Source of the DNA: Marinirhabdus sp963793275
GTDB lineage: Bacteria > Bacteroidota > Bacteroidia > Flavobacteriales > Flavobacteriaceae
Direction of reading: 5' to 3'
DNA length: 64,000 nucleotides
Assembly (NCBI GenBank): GCA_963793275.1
Contig: CAWBZL010000004.1
Span: forward strand, 620,001 to 684,000
The notes beneath the pieces are model-generated. The model searched no databases and was not told where the DNA came from. It was given only the letters and a program-made list of their open reading frames with translations. Both the position numbers and the translations under genes were made by a program. The number at the start of each line of letters is the position of its first letter. Within the stretch, counting starts at the first letter, position 1. Positions 50,986 to 60,137 of the stretch are shown here, piece after piece.

Positions 50986-52619
50986 TCCATTATTCCCTTC
51001 AAGTGCGCGCTACTGTTTGTCATTTGCCAATGTCCCAGTGAAATTGGGATGTTTCCTATAGTGTTTAGGGTGTCAAAAAAATCTTTCAGCTTAAAAGGTT
51101 CGTTTTTGGCTTCTTTCATTTTAGCATAATCTGCCAGTGCGTTTTCCAACAAATATTTTCCTGTAATATAACTCGTGCCATATCCGGGCTGGCGCAGGTA
51201 GAGATGTTGTTCAAAAATTAAAAGGTCTTTTTCGGTTTTCATCCAACCTCTTGGGGTGTATTCGCTATGGATGCCTCCCGCTTCTTCCATCGTCATTTCG
51301 TTTGCGTGGGCGTACAGAGAGCCCAAACCACGGGCAGCACGTTGAGCGATCATAATATAAACAATCTCTTTGGTACGAGGGCTATCGTCGTACAATCCTG
51401 CCTGCATAAATATTTCTTCAACAGCAGTAGCAGTTCCTTCATTTCTGGAATCGAAAATATTATACAACAATGCGCCTTTTCTTATGGCGCTTGGGTTAGG
51501 TTCGTATTCCATACGTGCCAGTTCAAACCAATGATAAAAATGTGAATATAGAGGTCGCGGGTCGTAGTGTTCTCCTATGGTAAAAAAGTTTCGTTTTTCA
51601 ACAGGAATGTATTCGCCCAGATGTGCGCGCAAAGCAGGCTCAAAATAAGGTTTTACGGTTAAGATATCCTCGTTTTCCAAAAATGACATCAAACTCTTTA
51701 CTGCTTTTTCGGCCATTTTTGAATATGCTTCCGGTGAGTCTGCTGCCTTTAAATCCGGCAAGTTTCTATTACGATGCTCTTCTAATGTAAGCGAAGCCCA
51801 GGCTCTTGCCAGTTCGCGTTTCAGGATCATCTCTTCATCTTCCCAGGTGAGGGGTACCAGATGTACATTTTGTAAGTACCAGGTGTAATGCTCCTTTCCA
51901 ATTCCTGAAGGTTCGGTTTTGAATTTTGCTTCCAATTTAAGCCAGGAAACCAGATCTAGAGTAGCGATAATCGCATTGTCTATTGCGGCCAATACTTTAT
52001 TGTGCATTTGTATGCTTTTTTCGTTTTTTAAATTTGAAAGTACGGTAGCTTGCTCTTCAATGTCTCTGATGCCGGTGATAAATAGGTCTTTGGCGTTCCC
52101 TGTTAAATTTTGTTTTGCTTGTTGGTAAAACGTAGGAATTATAGCTAGTTCGGCGATCATTTGTGTTTTTTCAGTTTCGGAAAGAGGGAAACTATACTTC
52201 CATAATTCTAAAACTGAGTGGTTTGTTGGGCCTTCGTGTGCGGGTACGTCACTCTTATACGTCCAGACTGTTTTATAAAATGCGGGATCACGCTGCCATG
52301 GTCTTAGTACGCGTTCGTTAAAATCGTACCCGTTCATCTCTGCCCAGACCAGCATCCAGTCTACTTTGTTCGGGATGGTCCAGTTGCTCGTGTCAATGGC
52401 TTTTAATCTGTCTTGTAGTTGTTCAAATTCCGGATGGCGTTTTTTAAAGGATGCAGCAGTATAGTCCGGGGCGCCATTCAGTTTTGGCGGATTTTCAAAA
52501 GTGCGCCAATCCTGAAATAATGTGACCAGCGTTTTATATTCAGTAGAAACCGCAGTGTTTGTTTGGCTAAAAGTTGTCGCTGAAAGGCAGAAAGCTAGAA
52601 GGAGGAAAAATTGTTTCAT
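50982..52619 (-). CDS. DUF885-family exported protein
   Basis: A 545-residue exported protein with the start set at ATG 52619 (MKQFFLLLAFCLSATTFSQ). The C-terminal half follows the DUF885 pattern: NEGTATAVEEIFMQAGLYDD (in place of EGWALYAE), then QRAARGLGSLYAHANEMTMEE and LRQPGYGTSYITGKYLLE. The HExPGHH zinc-like motif usual in DUF885 peptidase-like proteins is not visible; the matching region reads YSHFYHWFELARME. It may therefore be a non-catalytic or divergent member. Located in the periplasm or outside. Confidence 0.75.
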   Translation of the reverse strand: MKQFFLLLAFCLSATTFSQTNTAVSTEYKTLVTLFQDWRTFENPPKLNGAPDYTAASFKKRHPEFEQLQDRLKAIDTSNWTIPNKVDWMLVWAEMNGYDFNERVLRPWQRDPAFYKTVWTYKSDVPAHEGPTNHSVLELWKYSFPLSETEKTQMIAELAIIPTFYQQAKQNLTGNAKDLFITGIRDIEEQATVLSNLKNEKSIQMHNKVLAAIDNAIIATLDLVSWLKLEAKFKTEPSGIGKEHYTWYLQNVHLVPLTWEDEEMILKRELARAWASLTLEEHRNRNLPDLKAADSPEAYSKMAEKAVKSLMSFLENEDILTVKPYFEPALRAHLGEYIPVEKRNFFTIGEHYDPRPLYSHFYHWFELARMEYEPNPSAIRKGALLYNIFDSRNEGTATAVEEIFMQAGLYDDSPRTKEIVYIMIAQRAARGLGSLYAHANEMTMEEAGGIHSEYTPRGWMKTEKDLLIFEQHLYLRQPGYGTSYITGKYLLENALADYAKMKEAKNEPFKLKDFFDTLNTIGNIPISLGHWQMTNSSAHLKGIMD

Positions 52620-52905
52620 TTGGTACATTTCGTACTATAAATTTACGAATATTTGACAAATGAATTTTAAAAAGTTTTGCTATCCAGATCACATTTTCAT
52701 TTTTCGAATGAATTGAATATTTCAGAAGGCAATTCTTTTACGAATATGTTATTTTTTTAGCATTTATAGCGTGTAGACTTAAAACAAAATAGAAAATATT
52801 ACATATCTACTGAAAGTTTATAGAAGAAGCAAAATAGTAAAGATGAGTGTTATTACGTACTGTTATGTAAAAGCGTGAGGGTGGGATCTGAAGCTTACGA
52901 AACGA

Positions 52906-53655
52906 TTATCTTATTTTACGTATGCTCAAACTTGAGGTGCCTGTATTCTTGAAAAGGATATTATCTGAGCTACCGCGCCTAAAGGATCGAAGGCTAAGAA
53001 TGTCATTCGCGTTGATTTGAATTATTTGAGTAAAATGAATAGAAAAGTCTCCACCATTACCAGAATCTTCCGGAGCAATACCATAGATTCGATCTCCGGT
53101 ACTAGTTCCATTTATCTGTAGCCATAATTCAATATAACGTTCAACATCTTCGGAATTTAAAGATAGATTCACGATAACCTCATAATATCCGGTAGATAGT
53201 ATTCGCATCTGCTCATCATTGATACGTTGATAAATGGATGTGTCTTCATTCCAGCGTAGGATACCAAATATATCAATTCGGGTTCCGGTAGTTGTTGATG
53301 CATTGAAGTTGGTAGTTAATGAAGTTGAACTGTTTGAATACTTAACCGTACGATTTACCTTGGTATCATTTATATTACGCCATTGGTCGGTATCCCAATA
53401 ATAAAAACCAGGAACTACATTGTTTGGGAATGTTCCTGAAATTGCCGTATTAAAAACCAATGTCCCCGTGGTTAGAGGACCTGTAAGAGGTGACGATGCT
53501 GTTCTGGATACTAGTGGTACACGAGGCAAGAGAACACCCGAATCTTTACTTTCAATTTCTAATATAACACCGTTGTCTATGCTGGTAGTATTAACGCCCA
53601 CCTGTGCATTTGCCAAACTATAAAAGAGAAAAATAATGATCAAAGAATATTTCAT
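52906..53655 (-). CDS. Secreted fibre-type protein with C1q/TNF-like C-terminus
   Basis: A 249-residue protein; the start is set at ATG 53655 so that it begins with the signal peptide MKYSLIIIFLFYSLANAQ. The N-terminal module QVGVNTTSIDNGVILEIESKDSGVLLP is the one found in both fibre proteins at 27558 and 36673. There is no S74 domain. Residues about 110-249 form a beta-sandwich like C1q/TNF trimerising heads (QMRILSTGYYEVIVNLSLNS, ...LSLRSFRRGSS). It is probably a trimeric surface protein. It stands alone. Confidence 0.7.
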   Translation of the reverse strand: MKYSLIIIFLFYSLANAQVGVNTTSIDNGVILEIESKDSGVLLPRVPLVSRTASSPLTGPLTTGTLVFNTAISGTFPNNVVPGFYYWDTDQWRNINDTKVNRTVKYSNSSTSLTTNFNASTTTGTRIDIFGILRWNEDTSIYQRINDEQMRILSTGYYEVIVNLSLNSEDVERYIELWLQINGTSTGDRIYGIAPEDSGNGGDFSIHFTQIIQINANDILSLRSFRRGSSDNILFKNTGTSSLSIRKIR

Positions 53656-54071
53656 GTACGTGTATGAGTGAATTTTATTTTGGGTAAATATATTGTAAAC
53701 CAGTAATTTGTAAGTTAAAACTTTCAAAAAACAAATCTTTTTTCGATAAAAAGCAACATTAGTTCGTTGAAACGACTTTTTCGCTATAGGCTTAGTGCAT
53801 TTTGGTGTCTGAAACGCAATCCAGGAAAATTAAAAAATGACATACACGAACTCATTTTTGAGCTGTCTGACGATTGTTGTTCGCAAAAATGAATTTATTT
53901 TCTGTATCTAAAAAATTATGATAATTAATAATCTGCTTTGATATATGAGTAACTATATTTGATATAGCTACAAAATAATATTTATTGAAATCGAGTGATA
54001 TCCCTTTTGATGTTTTTATATTTGTATTCGTACTTCAGAAAAATTAAAAAAGACGCTAACAAACCTTCCTA
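53656..54071. other. 416-bp intergenic region before the glutamate dehydrogenase gene
   Basis: No gene supported. It contains an exact palindrome CTATAT-TTG-ATATAG at 53953-53967 and a CTCATTTTTGAG hairpin near 53850, and ends with the dehydrogenase promoter. Confidence 0.6.
54017..54024 (+). promoter_or_regulatory. -7 element of the glutamate dehydrogenase promoter
   Basis: TATATTTG, 47 bp before the start codon; no -33 TTTG at the usual distance. Confidence 0.5.
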
Positions 54072-55298
54072 ATGAAAGAACTACTTAAGAAATACGAAGA
54101 AAAGGAACCTGAAATTGTATTTCACTGGAACGACCCTGAAACCGAAGCCGAAGGCTGGACAGTAATAAACTCCCTGAGAGGAGGTGCTGCCGGTGGTGGT
54201 ACACGTATGCGCCCGGGTCTAAACGAAAATGAAGTGCTTTCTCTGGCAAAAACCATGGAAGTAAAATTTACAGTTTCTGGTCCTGCTATTGGTGGCGCAA
54301 AATCCGGAATAAATTTCGATCCTCGTGACCCTCGTAAGAAAGGAGTTCTGGAGCGTTGGTATAAAGCTGTTTCCCCCTTACTGAAGTCATATTACGGAAC
54401 GGGAGGCGATCTTAATGTAGACGAAATTCACGAAGTAATTCCTATCACCGAACAAAGTGGTGTCTGGCATCCGCAGGAAGGAGTTTTTAACGGGCACTTT
54501 ACCCCAACCGAAGCAGATAAGATTAATCGTATAGGTCAGTTACGTCAGGGAGTAATTAAAGTACTGGAAAATACCAGCTACTCACCAGATGTTTCCAGAA
54601 AATATACAGTGGCAGATATGATCACGGGCTATGGAGTTGCCGAAGCAGTGCGTCACTATTACGATATTTACGGAGGTAATGTGGAAGGAAAGCGAGCTAT
54701 CGTTCAGGGCTTTGGGAATGTAGGAGCTGCGGCTGCCTATTATCTCGCCGAAATGGGAGCGAAAGTAGTAGGGATTATAGATCGCGTTGGCGGAATTATA
54801 AACAAAGACGGATTCAGTAAAGATGAAATTACGGAGTTGTTCCTTCAAAAAGATGGAAATACGTTGGTGGCAGATACTATGATGTCTTTTGAAGCTATTA
54901 ATAAGGAGATCTGGACATTGGAATGTGAAATATTTGCACCTTGTGCCGCGTCAAGGTTAATTACAAAAGAACAAATTGGTTCTATGATCGAGACCGGTTT
55001 GGAAGTAATAAGTTGTGGTGCCAATGTGCCTTTTGCCGATAAAGAAATTTTCTTTGGTCCTATTATGGAATATACCGATGCGCGCGTAAGTTTAATACCA
55101 GATTTTATCTCAAATTGCGGTATGGCACGTGTTTTTGCTTATTTTATGGAGCGCAAAGTGCAAATGACAGACGAAGCAATTTTTAACGATACGTCTATGA
55201 CGATTAAAAATGCAATTCAGAACACATTTGATAATAACAGTACCAAAACAAATATTAGTAAAACAGCTTTTGAAATAGCTTTCAAACAGCTACTTTAG
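54072..55298 (+). CDS. Glu/Leu/Phe/Val dehydrogenase family enzyme
   Basis: A 408-residue NAD(P)-dependent amino-acid dehydrogenase, probably a glutamate dehydrogenase, which interconverts glutamate and 2-oxoglutarate plus ammonia. GGAAGGGTRMRPG and GPAIGGAKSGINFDP (catalytic Lys in AKSG) are in the N-terminal half, and VQGFGNVGAAAAYYLAEMGA is the Rossmann nucleotide site. It ends FEIAFKQLL. The nhaD gene follows 91 bp later on the same strand. Glutamate against leucine/phenylalanine specificity cannot be settled by eye. Confidence 0.9.
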   Translation: MKELLKKYEEKEPEIVFHWNDPETEAEGWTVINSLRGGAAGGGTRMRPGLNENEVLSLAKTMEVKFTVSGPAIGGAKSGINFDPRDPRKKGVLERWYKAVSPLLKSYYGTGGDLNVDEIHEVIPITEQSGVWHPQEGVFNGHFTPTEADKINRIGQLRQGVIKVLENTSYSPDVSRKYTVADMITGYGVAEAVRHYYDIYGGNVEGKRAIVQGFGNVGAAAAYYLAEMGAKVVGIIDRVGGIINKDGFSKDEITELFLQKDGNTLVADTMMSFEAINKEIWTLECEIFAPCAASRLITKEQIGSMIETGLEVISCGANVPFADKEIFFGPIMEYTDARVSLIPDFISNCGMARVFAYFMERKVQMTDEAIFNDTSMTIKNAIQNTFDNNSTKTNISKTAFEIAFKQLL

Positions 55299-55389
55299 TG
55301 AAGCGTTTTATATACTAAAGCTGCGAAGCAGAAAATTAAATAACAGAGCATAAGTTGTCGCAAGGCAATTAATTAATAAGAAGAATTTT

Positions 55390-56775
55390 ATGGAGTCTAT
55401 CATCATTCTCATTTTTGTAATCGGTTATCTTTCCATTACACTGGAGCACCCCCTTAAATTAGATAAAACAGTTCCCGCCCTCATTATGGCAGCCTTAATC
55501 TGGGCTGTCTTAGCTGTAGGTTTTCATGCGGGTTGGTTCGATGTGATAGACACCTATGAAAATGCATATAATTTCGGTTCTGGAGGACTGGAAGCAGAAC
55601 ACGGATTTGAGAATACATTGCTCCATCATTTAGGGAAGACGGCCGAAATCCTCATTTTCCTGATAGGAGCCATGACAATTGTTGAGATTATCGACCTGCA
55701 CCGTGGATTTGAAGTGCTTAAAGGAGCCGTAAAGACCAAGAGTAAAAGAAAATTACTGTGGATTATTGGAATCCTGGCGTTTGTGCTTTCAGCCATCATA
55801 GATAATCTTACCGCTACTATTGTTCTAGTAACCCTACTCCGTAAATTAATTCCAAACAGGGAAACCAGATTGTGGTACGCTGCAATGGTTGTGATCGCCG
55901 CAAATGCCGGAGGTGCCTGGTCACCTATTGGAGATGTAACAACTACCATGCTATGGATCGCTAAAAAAGTAACCGCTGGTGGATTAATGGAATATGTTGT
56001 AATACCATCCATAGTTTGTTTTGCACTGCCGTTCTTGATAGCGAGTTATATGAAACCCTTCCGCGGAATGATTCAAACAGAAGAATTAGAGGCCGATGAA
56101 ATTTCAGAACGTTTGTTAAGTAGCAAAACGATGTTGTTCTTAGGATTAGGAATGATCGTTTCGGTACCGGTTTTCAAGACCATAACGCACTTGCCGCCTT
56201 ATATTGGTATGATGTTCGCACTGGGAATTGTTTGGTTGGTTTCAGAATACATCCATCCGGAAGAAGATTTCAGCAAAGAAAGAAGACATTTATACTCTGC
56301 ACATAAAGCATTGTCCAGAATTGAAATTTCAAGTATCCTGTTCTTCCTTGGGATTTTAATGGCGGTAGCCGGACTGGAAAGTCTTGTGTACGGAGTTTCT
56401 GCAGAAGGAGACCCCGTGGGTACCTTACGCTATTTAGCCGAAGTTTTACAACAAGCCATTCCTAATCAGGATGTGGTTGTAATTATGTTAGGTATCTTCT
56501 CTGCAATTATAGACAACGTGCCGCTGGTAGCTGCCTCCATTGGTATGTATGATAGTCCAACTGACTCTGTGTTGTGGCACTTTATTGCTTACTCTGCCGG
56601 AACGGGTGGAAGTATGCTTATCATCGGGTCTGCTGCGGGTGTAGCTGCAATGGGTATGGAAAAGATAGATTTTATCTGGTACCTGAAGAAAATTGCCTGG
56701 CTGGCCTTCGTAGGATTTATTGCAGGTGCTGGTGTTTTCCTGCTTATTGAACGAGTGATCTTTGCACACCATTAA
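55390..56775 (+). CDS. nhaD: Na+/H+ antiporter NhaD
   Basis: A 461-residue inner-membrane antiporter of the NhaD/ion-transporter family. LSAIIDNLTATIVLVTLLRK and ANAGGAWSPIGDVTTTMLW are the NhaD ion-site signatures, repeated in form as FSAIIDNVPLVAA and GTGGSMLIIGSAAGVAAMG in the second half. About 11-12 membrane segments. It exports Na+ in exchange for H+, fitting a marine bacterium. Confidence 0.95.
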   Translation: MESIIILIFVIGYLSITLEHPLKLDKTVPALIMAALIWAVLAVGFHAGWFDVIDTYENAYNFGSGGLEAEHGFENTLLHHLGKTAEILIFLIGAMTIVEIIDLHRGFEVLKGAVKTKSKRKLLWIIGILAFVLSAIIDNLTATIVLVTLLRKLIPNRETRLWYAAMVVIAANAGGAWSPIGDVTTTMLWIAKKVTAGGLMEYVVIPSIVCFALPFLIASYMKPFRGMIQTEELEADEISERLLSSKTMLFLGLGMIVSVPVFKTITHLPPYIGMMFALGIVWLVSEYIHPEEDFSKERRHLYSAHKALSRIEISSILFFLGILMAVAGLESLVYGVSAEGDPVGTLRYLAEVLQQAIPNQDVVVIMLGIFSAIIDNVPLVAASIGMYDSPTDSVLWHFIAYSAGTGGSMLIIGSAAGVAAMGMEKIDFIWYLKKIAWLAFVGFIAGAGVFLLIERVIFAHH

Positions 56776-56785
56776 AAACTATTGA

Positions 56786-56832
56786 AAAACTATTCTTATT
56801 GGGGCTCTACCTTAGTAAGAATAGTTTTTTTT
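56786..56832 (+). terminator. Terminator after nhaD
   Basis: AAAAACTATTCTTA, a long loop, TAAGAATAGTTTTTTTT. Confidence 0.85.
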
Positions 56833-56916
56833 ATTTCAGAATTATTTAAAATCCTTTCAGACTTTAAACAATTTCAGTTACCAAATCTCGTTACCTATAA
56901 AACTTAACCTTTTCCT

Positions 56917-57615
56917 ATGCTTTCACTTTTTTTACAAGACGGTGCGCAAGACGCTACAGACTTAGAACCCGTAGTTGAAGAAAAAACACTTTCTGTTTTA
57001 GAACTGGTAATGAGCGGTGGCCTTGGCGCCCAGATCATTATTGGTATTCTTTTCATTCTGCTTTTTGTTGCAGTATATATTTATTTTGAACGTCTTTTTG
57101 CCATAAAAGCTGCAACAGCTGTAGATGGTAACTTTATGCATCAAATTAAAGACAACGTTGCCAGTGGCAATATACAAGCCGCAAAGGTGCTCTGCGCACA
57201 ACAAAACACACCTGTATCAAGACTTACCGAAAAAGGTATAAGTCGTATTGGAAGCCCGTTAGAAGATATAAACACAGCGATTGAAAACGCCGGACGCCTG
57301 GAAGTATACAAATTGGAAAAAAACGTGAGCATACTCGCAACTATTGCAGGAGCTGCGCCAATGATTGGATTCCTAGGGACAGTAATAGGGATGGTTTTAG
57401 CGTTTCACCAATTGGCAACCAGTAGTGGGCAAGCCGAAATGGGCTCCCTTGCCGAAGGTATTTACACAGCAATGACAACGACCGTAGCGGGACTTATAGT
57501 AGGTATTATTGCCTATATGGGATATAACCATCTGGTTGTACGAACCGATAAAGTAGTACATCAAATGGAAGCCACCGCAGTAGACTTTTTAGACTTACTA
57601 AACGAACCTGCTTAA
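56917..57615 (+). CDS. exbB: ExbB/TolQ-type proton channel
   Basis: A 232-residue MotA/TolQ/ExbB protein. The membrane segments are at about 38-58, 145-170 and 190-215. LATIAGAAPMIGFLGTVIGM and MTTTVAGLIVGIIAYMGYN are the family signatures. With ExbD it uses proton flow to drive TonB, powering outer-membrane receptors. The 165-bp gap to exbD is long for this operon. Confidence 0.93.
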   Translation: MLSLFLQDGAQDATDLEPVVEEKTLSVLELVMSGGLGAQIIIGILFILLFVAVYIYFERLFAIKAATAVDGNFMHQIKDNVASGNIQAAKVLCAQQNTPVSRLTEKGISRIGSPLEDINTAIENAGRLEVYKLEKNVSILATIAGAAPMIGFLGTVIGMVLAFHQLATSSGQAEMGSLAEGIYTAMTTTVAGLIVGIIAYMGYNHLVVRTDKVVHQMEATAVDFLDLLNEPA

Positions 57616-57636
57616 GGATACCAACATAACTTTAAA

Positions 57637-57771
57637 ATGTCGAATATAAATTGTTTCTTTTTCACCCAATCTTCGTTTAAAAAAAATAAACGTAGCTACG
57701 GCTATGGTAATTTTTTCGCCTCAATGGGTCAAAAGATAGTTCAGTTTATTAATCCAACCTTTCAAAATTAA
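57637..57771 (+). CDS. Candidate 44-residue ORF between exbB and exbD
   Basis: ATG 57637 to TAA 57771 encodes a basic, aromatic-rich peptide (MSNINCFFFTQSSFKKNKRS...). Its only support is its position inside the 165-bp gap and the absence of stops. It may be chance. Confidence 0.2.
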   Translation: MSNINCFFFTQSSFKKNKRSYGYGNFFASMGQKIVQFINPTFQN

Positions 57772-57780
57772 ATTGGTATT

Positions 57781-58173
57781 ATGAATTTAAGAGGAAGAAA
57801 TAAAGTAAGCCCGGAATTCAGTATGAGTTCTATGACCGATATCGTGTTTCTGCTCTTGGTGTTTTTCCTGCTAACCTCGCCGGCCATCACACCAGATGCC
57901 TTGGATTTAATCCTTCCAAAAGCGAAAGGGAAATCTACCAATCAGCAAAAAGCATCTGTGAGCATCACCAAAGATGGAGCTTATTACGTAAATAAAGAAC
58001 GCGTTAGCGAGTATGAAATTGAAAATCAACTAAAAAGTATTTTTGCAGGACAAGAAGAACCTACGCTCATTTTAAGAGCAGAAGAAGGCGTGCCTATTGA
58101 AGATGCCGTTTTTGTTATGGACATCGCCAATAAAAATAGCTTTAAAGTCGTTTTAGCAGTGCGGCCTAACTAG
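57781..58173 (+). CDS. exbD: ExbD/TolR-type biopolymer transport protein
   Basis: A 130-residue ExbD. It has a short cytoplasmic N-terminus, one membrane helix with the essential Asp in FSMSSMTDIVFLLLVFFLLT, and a periplasmic domain (PTLILRAEEGVPIEDAVFVM). It pairs with ExbB and TonB in proton-driven energy transfer. The following 283-bp gap to tonB contains a dispersed repeat. Confidence 0.93.
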   Translation: MNLRGRNKVSPEFSMSSMTDIVFLLLVFFLLTSPAITPDALDLILPKAKGKSTNQQKASVSITKDGAYYVNKERVSEYEIENQLKSIFAGQEEPTLILRAEEGVPIEDAVFVMDIANKNSFKVVLAVRPN

Positions 58174-58201
58174 AGTTTGCAGTTCAGATAAGAAGTGATT
58201 T

Positions 58202-58290
58202 GGGCGTGCCCCTGGACCGGGTCGGGCTTTCGTCGCTACACGGTAGCGTACTCAATCCCTCACGCAAAAGCAAAACGGTTACCGCGATAC
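58202..58290 (-). repeat. Dispersed intergenic repeat, copy 3, between exbD and tonB
   Basis: On the minus strand it reads GAGGGATTGAGTACGCTACC, then AGCGACGAAAGCCCGACCCGG and GGGGCACGCCC, the same order as the element at 47847. It occupies about 90 of the 283 bases between exbD and tonB. Confidence 0.6.
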
Positions 58291-58456
58291 AGTTTTTTGA
58301 AAAACCCACTCAGTAACCTTAGATTGTAAAAAAAGTGACCTTATAACTAAATCAGATTTCAGTAAAAACGCCAGGTCAAAGGGGACTAAGTGATTTGAAA
58401 TGAAAAATGTGTAATAGAATCAAAGAAATAATAACCTTCAAACAGTACCGAAGTCA

Positions 58457-59278
58457 ATGCCAATGCTAGACACAAAACATAAAAAAAAGAGTATGACCAT
58501 CACGGTCATCCTACACGTGCTGTTGCTTATTTTATTGTTTTATGTAGGCTTAACCTATTTAGATCCACCTCCGGAAGAAGGTATTGCCGTAAACTTTGGA
58601 ACTACAGAAACAGGCAGTGGTAACATACAGCCAACCGAGCCTATAAAATCTGCACCACAGGAAACTACGCCACCACCCACCTCACAACCCAAGTCCGAAA
58701 TTAAAGAAGAAGTAGTTACACAGGACAATGAAGATGCTCCTGTTATTAAGAAAGAAAAGAAAAAAGAACCCAAAAAGGAAACTCCAAAAAAAGAGGAGCC
58801 TAAAAAAGAAACACCAAAACCTGTAGAAAAAACACCAGATAAAACGACCAAAAACGCATTGGAGAGCTTAATTAATGGTCCAAAAAGCGATGGTACGGCT
58901 AAGGGTAGTGAAGGGGACCCAACAGGTGGCGGAGATAAAGGAAATCCCAATGGAGATCCCAATGCCAAAAACTACTACGGCACAGGAAAAGGGCTTGATG
59001 GTGATGGTAATTATTTGCTTGGTGGCAGAAAACCATTAAACAAGCCCAGAAATCCGCAGGAATGTAACGAAGCCGGCAAGGTAGTAGTAAGCATTGAAGT
59101 AGATAGAAATGGAGCCGTAATAAGCGCAAAAGGTGGCGCGCGAGGGACTACAAACAACACCAGATGCTTAATTGAAAAAGCCGAAGAAAATGCGCGGGCT
59201 ACCAAATTTAATTCGGACGGGAACGCACCAGCAAAGCAAATAGGCAAGATTATTTATAATTTTACTCTTTCGCAATAA
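58457..59278 (+). CDS. TonB-type energy transducer
   Basis: A 273-residue TonB-like protein: one N-terminal membrane segment (about 13-33), a long Pro/Lys/Glu-rich periplasm-spanning linker (EKKKEPKKETPKKEEPKK), a Gly-rich stretch (about 145-185), and a C-terminal domain with VVVSIEVDRNGAVISAKGGA and an ending NFTLSQ. ATG 58463 is an alternative start 6 bp downstream. Together with exbB and exbD it forms a complete energy-transducing set. Confidence 0.88.
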   Translation: MPMLDTKHKKKSMTITVILHVLLLILLFYVGLTYLDPPPEEGIAVNFGTTETGSGNIQPTEPIKSAPQETTPPPTSQPKSEIKEEVVTQDNEDAPVIKKEKKKEPKKETPKKEEPKKETPKPVEKTPDKTTKNALESLINGPKSDGTAKGSEGDPTGGGDKGNPNGDPNAKNYYGTGKGLDGDGNYLLGGRKPLNKPRNPQECNEAGKVVVSIEVDRNGAVISAKGGARGTTNNTRCLIEKAEENARATKFNSDGNAPAKQIGKIIYNFTLSQ

Positions 59279-59348
59279 TTCACATATTTCATTTATTTGT
59301 GAACAATAATGCATACTAATATTATGTATATTGTAAGAAATTTCTGAT

Positions 59349-60050
59349 GTGTCCAATTCCTCAAAATTCTGGTTTTCCCTAACAGTTTTATTGGGAATTG
59401 TAGGTGTAATTTGCTCCGTCTGGAAGGGAGTAGATTGGTTTAAACTTGTGAAGCCATTTTTCCACGTTTCCTTGTTTATATTTTACTATGTTACTGCCAG
59501 AAAATTTAATGCTTTACTGTTAGTATTTCTTGCCAGCGCAATGATCGCAGAATTTTTAGTAGCCACAAATTTTGAAGTATATATAGTGCCTATAATGCTT
59601 CTGTTTACAGTTTATTTTTCACTTGGAATACGTTTGCAATACCCCGTTATAAAAACTCTTAAAATTCAAAAACTAAGAGGGCCGGATATATTAATTGCAG
59701 TAGGAGGAATCTTTTTACTGCTGTACATTATTCTATCTGTGTTTGTAGTTTCGGTGAAGGAGATAGAAGAATTTACCTTGTTTTCATTCGCTACGTTCGT
59801 GTTTTCAGTATTTATAGCAACAACATTTTTTATCACTGGTTTTCATAGACATTCAAAAAAAATAGCCCTTTTTATAGTAGGTGTGTGTTATGTGGTTGTG
59901 TGCACAGGATCGCTTATTTATGAACTTCAATACAATTCAGTAGTGTTGTTAGGCCTGGTAAATCTTTCCGAGATCATTGGGCAACTCGCTTTTGTCTATT
60001 TTCTTATCCATAGAAAAGATATGCTGGAAGAAAGAAAGTGGCTTATTTAA
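59349..60050 (+). CDS. Multi-pass membrane protein, possibly YhhN/TMEM86-like
   Basis: A 233-residue protein with about 7-8 hydrophobic helices and short loops, e.g. FHVSLFIFYYVTARK, then LLLVFLASAMIAEFLVA. The pattern resembles YhhN (lysoplasmalogenase-like) proteins, but the match is too weak to name. The frame starts with GTG at 59349; an ATG two bases earlier is out of frame. It ends just before the BNR protein on the same strand. Confidence 0.55.
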   Translation: MSNSSKFWFSLTVLLGIVGVICSVWKGVDWFKLVKPFFHVSLFIFYYVTARKFNALLLVFLASAMIAEFLVATNFEVYIVPIMLLFTVYFSLGIRLQYPVIKTLKIQKLRGPDILIAVGGIFLLLYIILSVFVVSVKEIEEFTLFSFATFVFSVFIATTFFITGFHRHSKKIALFIVGVCYVVVCTGSLIYELQYNSVVLLGLVNLSEIIGQLAFVYFLIHRKDMLEERKWLI

Positions 60051-60100
60051 TCCTTGTTTTTCTTAAGTAAGAGAGGTTCAGATAAACGAAGGATGCCCTT

Positions 60101-60108
60101 TATTTTTG
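60101..60108 (+). promoter_or_regulatory. -7 element of the BNR protein promoter
   Basis: TATTTTTG, followed by a second TATCTTTA at 60109, 30 bp before the chosen start at 60138. Confidence 0.4.
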
Positions 60109-60137
60109 GTATCTTTAGTGCTTTAAATTTCTACTCT

